Positions 24,801-39,830 of a stretch of DNA of 64,000 nucleotides are shown piece after piece. A program made the position numbers and the translations under genes. The notes beneath the pieces were generated by a model. It had not been told where the DNA came from. It saw nothing but the letters and a program-made list of their open reading frames with translations, and did no database searches. This stretch comes from Cladorhizidae sp. MBARI D1340-BT2. Its lineage: Eukaryota; Porifera; Demospongiae; Poecilosclerida; Cladorhizidae. Position 1 is the first letter of the stretch, and each line of letters begins with the position of its first letter. Where the stretch lies: assembly GCA_028752905.1 (NCBI GenBank), contig JAQNBH010000011.1, positions 31,432,017-31,496,016 on the forward strand, read 5' to 3'.

Positions 24801-27800
24801 GCTATATATCAAGTTTATACAGTGAAGTGTGGAGAATCTATGAAGCTAACCTGTTTAGCATCAAGATAGAGAACACATGGAGAAACCTATCTTGTGATTC
24901 TATGTATGCAGAATATACGGATGTTTGGTATCAAGAGAGAGAACAGAGAGAGGTCTACCTTTAGAGCTATATATCAAGTCTATTCAGTGAAGTGTGGAGA
25001 ATCTATGAAGCTAACATGTTTAGCTCAAGATAGAGAACACTGAGAGATACCTATCTTGCAAGTCCATTACAGTGAAGTGTGCAGAATATATGGATGTTTG
25101 GTATCAAGAGAGAGCACTTAGAGAGTCCTATCTTAATAGCTATACATCAAGTCTATTCAGTGAAGTGTGGATAATCTACGAAGCTAACATGTTTAGCATC
25201 AAGTAAGAGTACAATTCATAACTGCCCTAATTAACAAGACCAAAGTCCCAGATTTTGTCAACTGATAGAGAAGGCCCTTATCTGCAACATGTCAACAGAT
25301 TATCAATAAATGTAGTGGTTTTTCACTGGCAGGCCACCGCTTTGGCAACTGGAAAACGCCAGGAAAGATCGCAAACCTTACCACTTCAAATCACCATACC
25401 TTGCTAATACTTAGAGTACTCAAAATTTTGGCACGTACAAAAGACAGATAATTAGAAGGGCTATCCGGTGATATAAAAATTATCTTTTTTGGGTAAAGTA
25501 TAGCAAAGTTATGAGCTTTACGGCAAAATAACAAGATTTTGGGGGGGGAAATGAGAAACATATAGACCAAATTAGGGCAAATATCAAGATAGAGAACACA
25601 TAATGAAACCTATCATTCGAATCATATCAAGTCCATTACAGTGAAGTGTGCAGAATATTATGGATGTTTGATATCAACAGAGAGCACAGGGAGAGACCTA
25701 TCTTAATAGAGCATCAAGATAGAGAACACATAGAGAAACCTATCTTGTGATTCTATGTATGCAGAATATACAGATGTTTGGTATCAAGAGAGAGACCAGA
25801 GAGAGGCCTACCTTAAGAGCTATATATCAAGTCTATTTAGTGAAGTGTGGAGAATCTACGAAGCTAACATGTTTAGCTCAAGATAGAGAACACTGAGAGA
25901 TACCTATCTTGCAAGTCCATTACAGTGAAGTGTGCAGAATATATGGATGTTTGGTATCAAGAGAGAGCACTTAGAGAGTCCTATCTTAATAGCTATACAT
26001 CAAGTCTATTCAGTGAAGTGTGGATAATCTACGAAGCTAACATGTTTAGCATCAAGTAAGAGTACAATTCATAACTGCCCTAATTAACAAGACCAAAGTC
26101 CCAGATTTTGTCAACTGATAGAGAAGGCCCTTATCTGCAACATGTCAACAGATTATCAATAAATGTAGTGGTTTTTCACTGGCAGGCCACCGCTTTGGCA
26201 ACTGGAAAACGCCAGGAAAGATCGCAAACCTTACCACTTCAAATCACCATAACTTGCTAATACTTAGAGTACTCAAAATTTTGGCACGTACAAAAGAAAG
26301 ATAATTAGAAGGGCTATCCGGTGATATAAATATTATCTTTTTTGGGTAAAGTATAGCAAAGTTATGAGCTTTACGGCAAAATAACAAGATTTTTGGGGGG
26401 AAAATGAGAAACATATAGACCAAATTAGGGCAAATATCAAGATAGAGAACACATAATGAAACCTATCATTCGAATCATATCAAGTCCATTACAGTGAAGT
26501 GTGCAGAATATTATGGATGTTTGATATCAACAGAGAGCACAGGGAAAGACCTATCTTAATAGCTATATATCAAGTTTATACAGTGAAGTGTGGAGAATCT
26601 ATGAAGATAACCTGTTTAGCATCAAGATAGAGAACACATGGAGAAACCTATCTTGTGATTCTATGTATGCAGAATATACGGATGTTTGGTATCAAGAGAG
26701 AGAACAGAGAGAGGTCTACCTTTAGAGCTATATATCAAGTCTATTCAGTGAAGTGTGGAGAATCTATGAAGCTAACATGTTTAGCTCAAGATAGAGAACA
26801 CTGAGAGATACCTATCTTGCAAGTCCATTACAGTGAAGTGTGCAGAATATATGGATGTTTGGTATCAAGAGAGAGCACTTAGAGAGTCCTATCTTAATAG
26901 CTATACATCAAGTCTATTCAGTGAAGTGTGGATAATCTACGAAGCTAACATGTTTAGCATCAAGTAAGAGTACAATTCATAACTGCCCTAATTAACAAGA
27001 CCAAAGTCCCAGATTTTGTCAACTGATAGAGAAGGCCCTTATCTGCAACATGTCAACAGATTATCAATAAATGTAGTGGTTTTTCACTGGCAGGCCACCG
27101 CTTTGGCAACTGGAAAACGCCAGGAAAGATCGCAAACCTTACCACTTCAAATCACCATAACTTGCTAATACTTAGAGTACTCAAAATTTTGGCACGTACA
27201 AAAGACAGATAATTAGAAGGGCTATCCGGTGATATAAAAATTATCTTTTTTGGGTAAAGTATAGAAAAGTTATGAGCTTTACGGCAAAATAACAAGATTT
27301 TGGGGGGGGAAATGAGAAACATATAGACCAAATTAGGGCAAATATCAAGATAGAGAACACATAATGAAACCTATCATTCGAATCATATCAAGTCCATTAC
27401 AGTGAAGTGTGCAGAATATTATGGATGTTTGATATCAACAGAGAGCACAGGGAGAGACCTATCTTAATAGAGCATCAAGATAGAGAACACATAGAGAAAC
27501 CTATCTTGTGATTCTATGTATGCAGAATATACAGATGTTTGGTATCAAGAGAGAGACCAGAGAGGCCTACCTTTAGAGCTATATATCAAGTCTATTTAGT
27601 GAAGTGTGGAGAATCTACGAAGCTAACATGTTTAGCTCAAGATAGAGAACACTGAGAGATACCTATCTTGCAAGTCCATTACAGTGAAGTGTGCAGAATA
27701 TATGGATGTTTGGTATCAAGAGAGAGCACTTAGAGAGTCCTATCTTAATAGCTATACATCAAGTCTATTCAGTGAAGTGTGGATAATCTACGAAGCTAAC

Positions 27801-30800
27801 ATGTTTAGCATCAAGTAAGAGTACAATTCATAAATGCCCTAATTAACAAGACCAAAGTCCCAGATTTTGTCAACTGATAGAGGAGGCCCTTATCTGCAAC
27901 ATGTCAACAGATTATCAATAAATGTAGTGGTTTTTCACTGGCAGGCCACCGCTTTGGCAACTGGAAAACGCCAGGAAAGATCGCAAACCTTACCACTTCA
28001 AATCACCATAACTTGCTAATACTTAGAGTACTCAAAATTTTGACACGTACAAAAGACAGATAATTAGAAGGGCTATCCGGTGATATAAAAATTATCTTTT
28101 TTGGGTAAAGTATAGCAAAGTTATGAGCTTTACGGCAAAATAACAAGATTTTGGGGGGGAAAATGAGAAACATATAGACCAAATTAGGGTAAATATCAAG
28201 ATAGAGAACACATAATGAAACCTATCATTCGAATCATATCAAGTCCATTACAGTGAAGTGTGCAGAATATTATGGATGTTTGATATCAACAGAGAGCACA
28301 GGGAAAGACCTATCTTAATAGCTATATATCAAGTTTATACAGTGAAGTGTGGAGAATCTATGAAGATAACCTGTTTAGCATCAAGATAGAGAACACATGG
28401 AGAAACCTATCTTGTGATTCTATGTATGCAGAATATACGGATGTTTGGTATCAAGAGAGAGAACAGAGAGAGGTCTACCTTTAGAGCTATATATCAAGTC
28501 TATTCAGTGAAGTGTGGAGAATCTATGAAGCTAACATGTTTAGCTCAAGATAGAGAACACTGAGAGATACCTATCTTGCAAGTCCATTACAGTGAAGTGT
28601 GCAGAATATATGGATGTTTGGTATCAAGAGAGAGCACTTAGAGAGTCCTATCTTAATAGCTATACATCAAGTCTATTCAGTGAAGTGTGGATAATCTACG
28701 AAGCTAACATGTTTAGCATCAAGTAAGAGTACAATTCATAACTGCCCTAATTAACAAGACCAAAGTCCCAGATATTGTCAACTGATAGAGAAGGCCCTTA
28801 TCTGCAACATGTCAACAGATTATCAATAAATGTAGTGGTTTTTCACTGGCAGGCCACCGCTTTGGCAACTGGAAAACGCCAGGAAAGATCGCAAACCTTA
28901 CCACTTCAAATCACCATAACTTGCTAATACTTAGAGTACTCAAAATTTTGGCACGTACAAAATACAGATAATTAGAAGGGCTATCCGGTGATATAAAAAT
29001 TATCTTTTTTGAGTAAAGTGTAGAAAAGTTATGAGCTTTACGGCAAAATAACAAGATTTTTGGGGGGGAAATGAGAAACATATAGACCAAATTAGGGCAA
29101 ATATCAAGATAGAGAACACATAATGAAACCTATCATTCGAATCATATCAAGTCCATTACAGTGAAGTGTGCAGAATATTATGGATGTTTGATATCAACAG
29201 AGAGCACAGGGAGAGACCTATCTTAATAGAGCATCAAGATAGAGAACACATAGAGAAACCTATCTTGTGATTCTATGTATGCAGAATATACAGATGTTTG
29301 GTATCAAGAGAGAGACCAGAGAGAGGCCTACCTTTAGAGCTATATATCAAGTCTATTTAGTGAAGTGTGGAGAATCTACGAAGCTAACATGTTTAGCTCA
29401 AGATAGAGAACACTGAGAGATACCTATCTTGCAAGTCCATTACAGTGAAGTGTGCAGAATATATGGATGTTTGGTATCAAGAGAGAGCACTTAGAGAGTC
29501 CTATCTTAATAGCTATACATCAAGTCTATTCAGTGAAGTGTGGATAATCTACGAAGCTAACATGTTTAGCATCAAGTAAGAGTACAATTCATAAATGCCC
29601 TAATTAACAAGACCAAAGTCCCAGATTTTGTCAACTGATAGAGGAGGCCCTTATCTGCAACATGTCAACAGATTATCAATAAATGTAGTGGTTTTTCACT
29701 GGCAGGCCACCGCTTTGGCAACTGGAAAACGCCAGGAAAGATCGCAAACCTTACCACTTCAAATCACCATAACTTGCTAATACTTAGAGTACTCAAAATT
29801 TTGGCACGTACAAAAGACAGATAATTAGAAGGGCTATCCGGTGATATAAAAATTATCTTTTTTGGGTAAAGTATAGCAAAGTTATGAGCTTTACGGCAAA
29901 ATAACAAGATTTTGGGGGGGGAAATGAGAAACATATAGACCAAATTAGGGCAAATATCAAGATAGAGAACACATAATGAAACCTATCATTCGAATCATAT
30001 CAAGTCCATTACAGTGAAGTGTGCAGAATATTATGGATGTTTGATATCAACAGAGAGCACAGGGAGAGACCTATCTTAATAGAGCATCAAGATAGAGAAC
30101 ACATAGAGAAACCTATCTTGTGATTCTATATATGCAGAATATACAGATGTTTGGTATCAAGAGAGAGACCAGAGAGAGGCCTACCTTTAGAGCTATATAT
30201 CAAGTCTATTTAGTGAAGTGTGGAGAATCTACGAAGCTAACATGTTTAGCTCAAGATAGAGAACACTGAGAGATACCTATCTTGCAAGTCCATTACAGTG
30301 AAGTGTGCAGAATATATGGATGTTTGGTATCAAGAGAGAGCACTTAGAGAGTCCTATCTTAATAGCTATACATCAAGTCTATTCAGTGAAGTGTGGATAA
30401 TCTACGAAGCTAACATGTTTAGCATCAAGTAAGAGTACAATTCATAAATGCCCTAATTAACAAGACCAAAGTCCCAGATTTTGTCAACTGATAGAGGAGG
30501 CCCTTATCTGCAACATGTCAACAGATTATCAATAAATGTAGTGGTTTTTCACTGGCAGGCCACCGCTTTGGCAACTGGAAAACGCCAGGAAAGATCGCAA
30601 ACCTTACCACTTCAAATCACCATAACTTGCTAATACTTAGAGTACTCAAAATTTTGGCACGTACAAAAGACAGATAATTAGAAAGGCTATCCGGTGATAT
30701 AAAAATTATCTTTTTTGGGTAAAGTATAGCAAAGTTATGAGCTTTACGGCAAAATAACAAGATTTTGGGGGGGGAAATGAGAAACATATAGACCAAATTA

Positions 30801-33800
30801 GGGTAAATATCAAGATAGAGAACACATAATGAAACCTATCATTCGAATCATATCAAGTCCATTACAGTGAAGTGTGCAGAATATTATGGATGTTTGATAT
30901 CAACAGAGAGCACAGGGAAAGACCTATCTTAATAGCTATATATCAAGTTTATACAGTGAAGTGTGGAGAATCTATGAAGATAACCTGTTTAGCATCAAGA
31001 TAGAGAACACATGGAGAAACCTATCTTGTGATTCTATGTATGCAGAATATACGGATGTTTGGTATCAAGAGAGAGAACAGAGAGAGGTCTACCTTTAGAG
31101 CTATATATCAAGTCTATTCAGTGAAGTGTGGAGAATCTATGAAGCTAACATGTTTAGCTCAAGATAGAGAACACTGAGAGATACCTATCTTGCAAGTCCA
31201 TTACAGTGAAGTGTGCAGAATATATGGATGTTTGGTATCAAGAGAGAGCACTTAGAGAGTCCTATCTTAATAGCTATACATCAAGTCTATTCAGTGAAGT
31301 GTGGATAATCTACGAAGCTAACATGTTTAGCATCAAGTAAGAGTACAATTCATAACTGCCCTAATTAACAAGACCAAAGTCCCAGATTTTGTCAACTGAT
31401 AGAGAAGGCCCTTATCTGCAACATGTCAACAGATTATCAATAAATGTAGTGGTTTTTCACTGGCAGGCCACCGCTTTGGCAACTGGAAAACGCCAGGAAA
31501 GATCGCAAACCTTACCACTTCAAATCACCATAACTTGCTAATACTTAGAGTACTCAAAATTTTGGCACGTACAAAAGACAGATAATTAGAAGGGCTATCC
31601 GGTGATATAAAAATTATCTTTTTTGGGTAAAGTATAGAAAAGTTATGAGCTTTACGGCAAAATAACAAGATTTTGGGGGGGAAAATGAGAAACATATAGA
31701 CCAAATTAGGGCAAATATCAAGATAGAGAACACATAATGAAACCTATCATTCGAATCATATCAAGTCCATTACAGTGAAGTGTGCAGAATATTATGGATG
31801 TTTGATATCAACAGAGAGCACAGGGAGAGACCTATCTTAATAGAGCATCAAGATAGAGAACACATAGAGAAACCTATCTTGTGATTCTATGTATGCAGAA
31901 TATACAGATGTTTGGTATCAAGAGAGAGACCAGAGAGGCCTACCTTTAGAGCTATATATCAAGTCTATTTAGTGAAGTGTGGAGAATCTACGAAGCTAAC
32001 ATGTTTAGCTCAAGATAGAGAACACTGAGAGATACCTATCTTGCAAGTCCATTACAGTGAAGTGTGCAGAATATATGGATGTTTGGTATCAAGAGAGAGC
32101 ACTTAGAGAGTCCTATCTTAATAGCTATACATCAAGTCTATTCAGTGAAGTGTGGATAATCTACGAAGCTAACATGTTTAGCATCAAGTAAGAGTACAAT
32201 TCATAAATGCCCTAATTAACAAGACCAAAGTCCCAGATTTTGTCAACTGATAGAGGAGGCCCTTATCTGCAACATGTCAACAGATTATCAATAAATGTAG
32301 TGGTTTTTCACTGGCAGGCCACCGCTTTGGCAACTGGAAAACGCCAGGAAAGATCGCAAACCTTACCACTTCAAATCACCATAACTTGCTAATACTTAGA
32401 GTACTCAAAATTTTGACACGTACAAAAGACAGATAATTAGAAGGGCTATCCGGTGATATAAAAATTATCTTTTTTGGGTAAAGTATAGCAAAGTTATGAG
32501 CTTTACGGCAAAATAACACGATTTTGGGGGGGAAAATGAGAAACATATAGACCAAATTAGGGTAAATATCAAAATAGAGAACACATAATGAAACCTATCA
32601 TTCGAATCATATCAAGTCCATTACAGTGAAGTGTGCAGAATATTATGGATGTTTGATATCAACAGAGAGCACAGGGAAAGACCTATCTTAATAGCTATAT
32701 ATCAAGTTTATACAGTGAAGTGTGGAGAATCTATGAAGATAACCTGTTTAGCATCAAGATAGAGAACACATGGAGAAACCTATCTTGTGATTCTATGTAT
32801 GCAGAATATACGGATGTTTGGTATCAAGAGAGAGAACAGAGAGAGGTCTACCTTTAGAGCTATATATCAAGTCTATTCAGTGAAGTGTGGAGAATCTATG
32901 AAGCTAACATGTTTAGCTCAAGATAGAGAACACTGAGAGATACCTATCTTGCAAGTCCATTACAGTGAAGTGTGCAGAATATATGGATGTTTGGTATCAA
33001 GAGAGAGCACTTAGAGAGTCCTATCTTAATAGCTATACATCAAGTCTATTCAGTGAAGTGTGGATAATCTACGAAGCTAACATGTTTAGCATCAAGTAAG
33101 AGTACAATTCATAACTGCCCTAATTAACAAGACCAAAGTCCCAGATATTGTCAACTGATAGAGAAGGCCCTTATCTGCAACATGTCAACAGATTATCAAT
33201 AAATGTAGTGGTTTTTCACTGGCAGGCCACCGCTTTGGCAACTGGAAAACGCCAGGAAAGATCGCAAACCTTACCACTTCAAATCACCATAACTTGCTAA
33301 TACTTAGAGTACTCAAAATTTTGGCACGTACAAAAGACAGATAATTAGAAGGGCTATCCGGTGATATAAAAATTATCTTTTTTGGGTAAAGTATAGCAAA
33401 GTTATGAGCTTTACGGCAAAATAACAAGATTTTGGGGGGGGAAATGAGAAACATATAGACCAAATTAGGGCAAATATCAAGATAGAGAACACATAATGAA
33501 ACCTATCATTCGAATCATATCAAGTACATTACAGTGAAGTGTGCAGAATATTATGGATGTTTGATATCAACAGAGAGCACAGGGAGAGACCTATCTTAAT
33601 AGAGCATCAAGATAGAGAACACATAGAGAAACCTATCTTGTGATTCTATGTATGCAGAATATACAGATGTTTGGTATCAAGAGAGAGACCAGAGAGAGGC
33701 CTACCTTAAGAGCTATATATCAAGTCTATTTAGTGAAGTGTGGAGAATCTACGAAGCTAACATGTTTAGCTCAAGATAGAGAACACTGAGAGATACCTAT

Positions 33801-36800
33801 CTTGCAAGTCCATTACAGTGAAGTGTGCAGAATATATGGATGTTTGGTATCAAGAGAGAGCACTTAGAGAGTCCTATCTTAATAGCTATACATCAAGTCT
33901 ATTCAGTGAAGTGTGGATAATCTACGAAGCTAACATGTTTAGCATCAAGTAAGAGTACAATTCATAAATGCCCTAATTAACAAGACCAAAGTCCCAGATT
34001 TTGTCAACTGATAGAGGAGGCCCTTATCTGCAACATGTCAACAGATTATCAATAAATGTAGTGGTTTTTCACTGGCAGGCCACCGCTTTGGCAACTGGAA
34101 AACGCCAGGAAAGATCGCAAACCTTACCACTTCAAATCACCATAACTTGCTAATACTTAGAGTACTCAAAATTTTGGCACGTACAAAAGACAGATAATTA
34201 GAAGGGCTAACCGGTGATATAAATATTATCTTTTTTGGGTAAAGTGTAGAAAAGTTATGAGCTTTACGGCAAAATAACAAGATTTTGGGGGGGAAATGAG
34301 AAACATATAGACCAAATTAGGGTAAATATCAAGATAGAGAACACATAATGAAACCTATCATTCGAATCATATCAAGTCCATTACAGTGAAGTGTGCAGAA
34401 TATTATGGATGTTTGATATCAACAGAGAGCACAGGGAAAGACCTATCTTAATAGCTATATATCAAGTTTATACAGTGAAGTGTGGAGAATCTATGAAGCT
34501 AACCTGTTTAGCATCAAGATAGAGAACACATGGAGAAACCTATCTTGTGATTCTATGTATGCAGAATATACGGATGTTTGGTATCAAGAGAGAGAACAGA
34601 GAGAGGTCTACCTTTAGAGCTATATATCAAGTCTATTCAGTGAAGTGTGGAGAATCTATGAAGCTAACATGTTTAGCTCAAGATAGAGAACACTGAGAGA
34701 TACCTATCTTGCAAGTCCATTACAGTGAAGTGTGCAGAATATATGGATGTTTGGTATCAAGAGAGAGCACTTAGAGAGTCCTATCTTAATAGCTATACAT
34801 CAAGTCTATTCAGTGAAGTGTGGATAATCTACGAAGCTAACATGTTTAGCATCAAGTAAGAGTACAATTCATAACTGCCCTAATTAACAAGACCAAAGTC
34901 CCAGATTTTGTCAACTGATAGAGAAGGCCCTTATCTGCAACATGTCAACAGATTATCAATAAATGTAGTGGTTTTTCACTGGCAGGCCACCGCTTTGGCA
35001 ACTGGAAAACGCCAGGAAAGATCGCAAACCTTACCACTTCAAATCACCATAACTTGCTAATACTTAGAGTACTCAAAATTTTGGCACGTACAAAAGACAG
35101 ATAATTAGAAGGGCTATCCGGTGATATAAAAATTATCTTTTTTGGGTAAAGTATAGAAAAGTTATGAGCTTTACGGCAAAATAACAAGATTTTGGGGGGG
35201 GAAATGAGAAACATATAGACCAAATTAGGGCAAATATCAAGATAGAGAACACATAATGAAACCTATCATTCGAATCATATCAAGTCCATTACAGTGAAGT
35301 GTGCAGAATATTATGGATGTTTGATATCAACAGAGAGCACAGGGAGAGACCTATCTTAATAGAGCATCAAGATAGAGAACACATAGAGAAACCTATCTTG
35401 TGATTCTATATATGCAGAATATACAGATGTTTGGTATCAAGAGAGAGACCAGAGAGAGGCCTACCTTTAGAGCTATATATCAAGTCTATTTAGTGAAGTG
35501 TGGAGAATCTACGAAGCTAACATGTTTAGCTCAAGATAGAGAACACTGAGAGATACCTATCTTGCAAGTCCATTACAGTGAAGTGTGCAGAATATATGGA
35601 TGTTTGGTATCAAGAGAGAGCACTTAGAGAGTCCTATCTTAATAGCTATACATCAAGTCTATTCAGTGAAGTGTGGATAATCTACGAAGCTAACATGTTT
35701 AGCATCAAGTAAGAGTACAATTCATAAATGCCCTAATTAACAAGACCAAAGTCCCAGATTTTGTCAACTGATAGAGGAGGCCCTTATCTGCAACATGTCA
35801 ACAGATTATCAATAAATGTAGTGGTTTTTCACTGGCAGGCCACCGCTTTGGCAACTGGAAAACGCCAGGAAAGATCGCAAACCTTACCACTTCAAATCAC
35901 CATAACTTGCTAATACTTAGAGTACTCAAAATTTTGGCACGTACAAAAGACAGATAATTAGAAAGGCTATCCGGTGATATAAAAATTATCTTTTTTGGGT
36001 AAAGTATAGCAAAGTTATGAGCTTTACGGCAAAATAACAAGATTTTGGGGGGGGAAATGAGAAACATATAGACCAAATTAGGGTAAATATCAAGATAGAG
36101 AACACATAATGAAACCTATCATTCGAATCATATCAAGTCCATTACAGTGAAGTGTGCAGAATATTATGGATGTTTGATATCAACAGAGAGCACAGGGAAA
36201 GACCTATCTTAATAGCTATATATCAAGTTTATACAGTGAAGTGTGGAGAATCTATGAAGATAACCTGTTTAGCATCAAGATAGAGAACACATGGAGAAAC
36301 CTATCTTGTGATTCTATGTATGCAGAATATACGGATGTTTGGTATCAAGAGAGAGAACAGAGAGAGGTCTACCTTTAGAGCTATATATCAAGTCTATTCA
36401 GTGAAGTGTGGAGAATCTATGAAGCTAACATGTTTAGCTCAAGATAGAGAACACTGAGAGATACCTATCTTGCAAGTCCATTACAGTGAAGTGTGCAGAA
36501 TATATGGATGTTTGGTATCAAGAGAGAGCACTTAGAGAGTCCTATCTTAATAGCTATACATCAAGTCTATTCAGTGAAGTGTGGATAATCTACGAAGCTA
36601 ACATGTTTAGCATCAAGTAAGAGTACAATTCATAACTGCCCTAATTAACAAGACCAAAGTCCCAGATTTTGTCAACTGATAGAGAAGGCCCTTATCTGCA
36701 ACATGTCAACAGATTATCAATAAATGTAGTGGTTTTTCACTGGCAGGCCACCGCTTTGGCAACTGGAAAACGCCAGGAAAGATCGCAAACCTTACCACTT

Positions 36801-39800
36801 CAAATCACCATAACTTGCTAATACTTAGAGTACTCAAAATTTTGGCACGTACAAAAGACAGATAATTAGAAGGGCTATCCGGTGATATAAAAATTATCTT
36901 TTTTGGGTAAAGTATAGAAAAGTTATGAGCTTTACGGCAAAATAACAAGATTTTGGGGGGGGAAATGAGAAACATATAGACCAAATTAGGGCAAATATCA
37001 AGATAGAGAACACATAATGAAACCTATCATTCGAATCATATCAAGTCCATTACAGTGAAGTGTGCAGAATATTATGGATGTTTGATATCAACAGAGAGCA
37101 CAGGGAGAGACCTATCTTAATAGAGCATCAAGATAGAGAACACATAGAGAAACCTATCTTGTGATTCTATGTATGCAGAATATACAGATGTTTGGTATCA
37201 AGAGAGAGACCAGAGAGGCCTACCTTTAGAGCTATATATCAAGTCTATTTAGTGAAGTGTGGAGAATCTACGAAGCTAACATGTTTAGCTCAAGATAGAG
37301 AACACTGAGAGATACCTATCTTGCAAGTCCATTACAGTGAAGTGTGCAGAATATATGGATGTTTGGTATCAAGAGAGAGCACTTAGAGAGTCCTATCTTA
37401 ATAGCTATACATCAAGTCTATTCAGTGAAGTGTGGATAATCTACGAAGCTAACATGTTTAGCATCAAGTAAGAGTACAATTCATAAATGCCCTAATTAAC
37501 AAGACCAAAGTCCCAGATTTTGTCAACTGATAGAGGAGGCCCTTATCTGCAACATGACAACAGATTATCAATAAATGTAGTGGTTTTTCACTGGCAGGCC
37601 ACCGCTTTGGCAACTGGAAAACGCCAGGAAAGATCGCAAACCTTACCACTTCAAATCACCATAACTTGCTAATACTTAGAGTACTCAAAATTTTGACACG
37701 TACAAAAGACAGATAATTAGAAGGGCTATCCGGTGATATAAAAATTATCTTTTTTGGGTAAAGTATAGAAAAGTTATGAGCTTTACGGCAAAATAACAAG
37801 ATTTTGGGGGGGAAAATGAGAAACATATAGACCAAATTAGGGCAAATATCAAGATAGAGAACACATAATGAAACCTATCATTCGAATCATATCAAGTCCA
37901 TTACAGTGAAGTGTGCAGAATATTATGGATGTTTGATATCAACAGAGAGCACAGGGAGAGACCTATCTTAATAGAGCATCAAGATAGAGAACACATAGAG
38001 AAACCTATCTTGTGATTCTATGTATGCAGAATATACAGATGTTTGGTATCAAGAGAGAGACCAGAGAGGCCTACCTTTAGAGCTATATATCAAGTCTATT
38101 TAGTGAAGTGTGGAGAATCTACGAAGCTAACATGTTTAGCTCAAGATAGAGAACACTGAGAGATACCTATCTTGCAAGTCCATTACAGTGAAGTGTGCAG
38201 AATATATGGATGTTTGGTATCAAGAGAGAGCACTTAGAGAGTCCTATCTTAATAGCTATACATCAAGTCTATTCAGTGAAGTGTGGATAATCTACGAAGC
38301 TAACATGTTTAGCATCAAGTAAGAGTACAATTCATAAATGCCCTAATTAACAAGACCAAAGTCCCAGATTTTGTCAACTGATAGAGGAGGCCCTTATCTG
38401 CAACATGACAACAGATTATCAATAAATGTAGTGGTTTTTCACTGGCAGGCCACCGCTTTGGCAACTGGAAAACGCCAGGAAAGATCGCAAACCTTACCAC
38501 TTCAAATCACCATAACTTGCTAATACTTAGAGTACTCAAAATTTTGACACGTACAAAAGACAGATAATTAGAAGGGCTATCCGGTGATATAAAAATTATC
38601 TTTTTTGGGTAAAGTATAGAAAAGTTATGAGCTTTACGGCAAAATAACAAGATTTTGGGGGGGAAAATGAGAAACATATAGACCAAATTAGGGTAAATAT
38701 CAAAATAGAGAACACATAATGAAACCTATCATTCGAATCATATCAAGTCCATTACAGTGAAGTGTGCAGAATATTATGGATGTTTGATATCAACAGAGAG
38801 CACAGGGAAAGACCTATCTTAATAGCTATATATCAAGTTTATACAGTGAAGTGTGGAGAATCTATGAAGATAACCTGTTTAGCATCAAGATAGAGAACAC
38901 ATGGAGAAACCTATCTTGTGATTCTATGTATGCAGAATATACGGATGTTTGGTATCAAGAGAGAGAACAGAGAGAGGTCTACCTTTAGAGCTATATATCA
39001 AGTCTATTCAGTGAAGTGTGGAGAATCTATGAAGCTAACATGTTTAGCTCAAGATAGAGAACACTGAGAGATACCTATCTTGCAAGTCCATTACAGTGAA
39101 GTGTGCAGAATATATGGATGTTTGGTATCAAGAGAGAGCACTTAGAGAGTCCTATCTTAATAGCTATACATCAAGTCTATTCAGTGAAGTGTGGATAATC
39201 TACGAAGCTAACATGTTTAGCATCAAGTAAGAGTACAATTCATAACTGCCCTAATTAACAAGACCAAAGTCCCAGATATTGTCAACTGATAGAGAAGGCC
39301 CTTATCTGCAACATGTCAACAGATTATCAATAAATGTAGTGGTTTTTCACTGGCAGGCCACCGCTTTGGCAACTGGAAAACGCCAGGAAAGATCGCAAAC
39401 CTTACCACTTCAAATCACCATAACTTGCTAATACTTAGAGTACTCAAAATTTTGGCACGTACAAAATACAGATAATTAGAAGGGCTATCCGGTGATATAA
39501 AAATTATCTTTTTTGAGTAAAGTATAGCAAAGTTATGAGCTTTACGGCAAAATAACAAGATTTTTGGGGGGAAAATGAGAAACATATAGACCAAATTAGG
39601 GCAAATATCAAGATAGAGAACACATAATGAAACCTATCATTCGAATCATATCAAGTCCATTACAGTGAAGTGTGCAGAATATTATGGATGTTTGATATCA
39701 ACAGAGAGCACAGGGAGAGACCTATCTTAATAGAGCATCAAGATAGAGAACACATAGAGAAACCTATCTTGTGATTCTATGTATGCAGAATATACAGATG

Positions 39801-39830
39801 TTTGGTATCAAGAGAGAGACCAGAGAGAGG
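18821..39830. repeat. Middle section of the satellite array, long and short units interspersed
   Basis: Twenty-four units run from 18821 to 39830. From 24046 onward most long units carry TCTACC at the start, GGGAAAGACC and often GAAGATAACC, whereas short units carry CAGATG and GAGAGACCAGAG, so two sequence lineages alternate, though not strictly (two short units in a row at 28474/29327 and 36368/37219). Units 37219 and 38070 share the private variant CAACATGACAAC. This variant opens a 61-codon minus-strand reading frame in the core (37464-37649, 38315-38500), which I regard as chance. No gene was found. Confidence 0.85.

Noticed and set aside
37464..37649. 61-codon minus-strand reading frame in the satellite core, repeated at 38315-38500
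   Set aside because: It is open at this length in only two of 58 units because of local variants. Other units break it, so it is not under coding selection.
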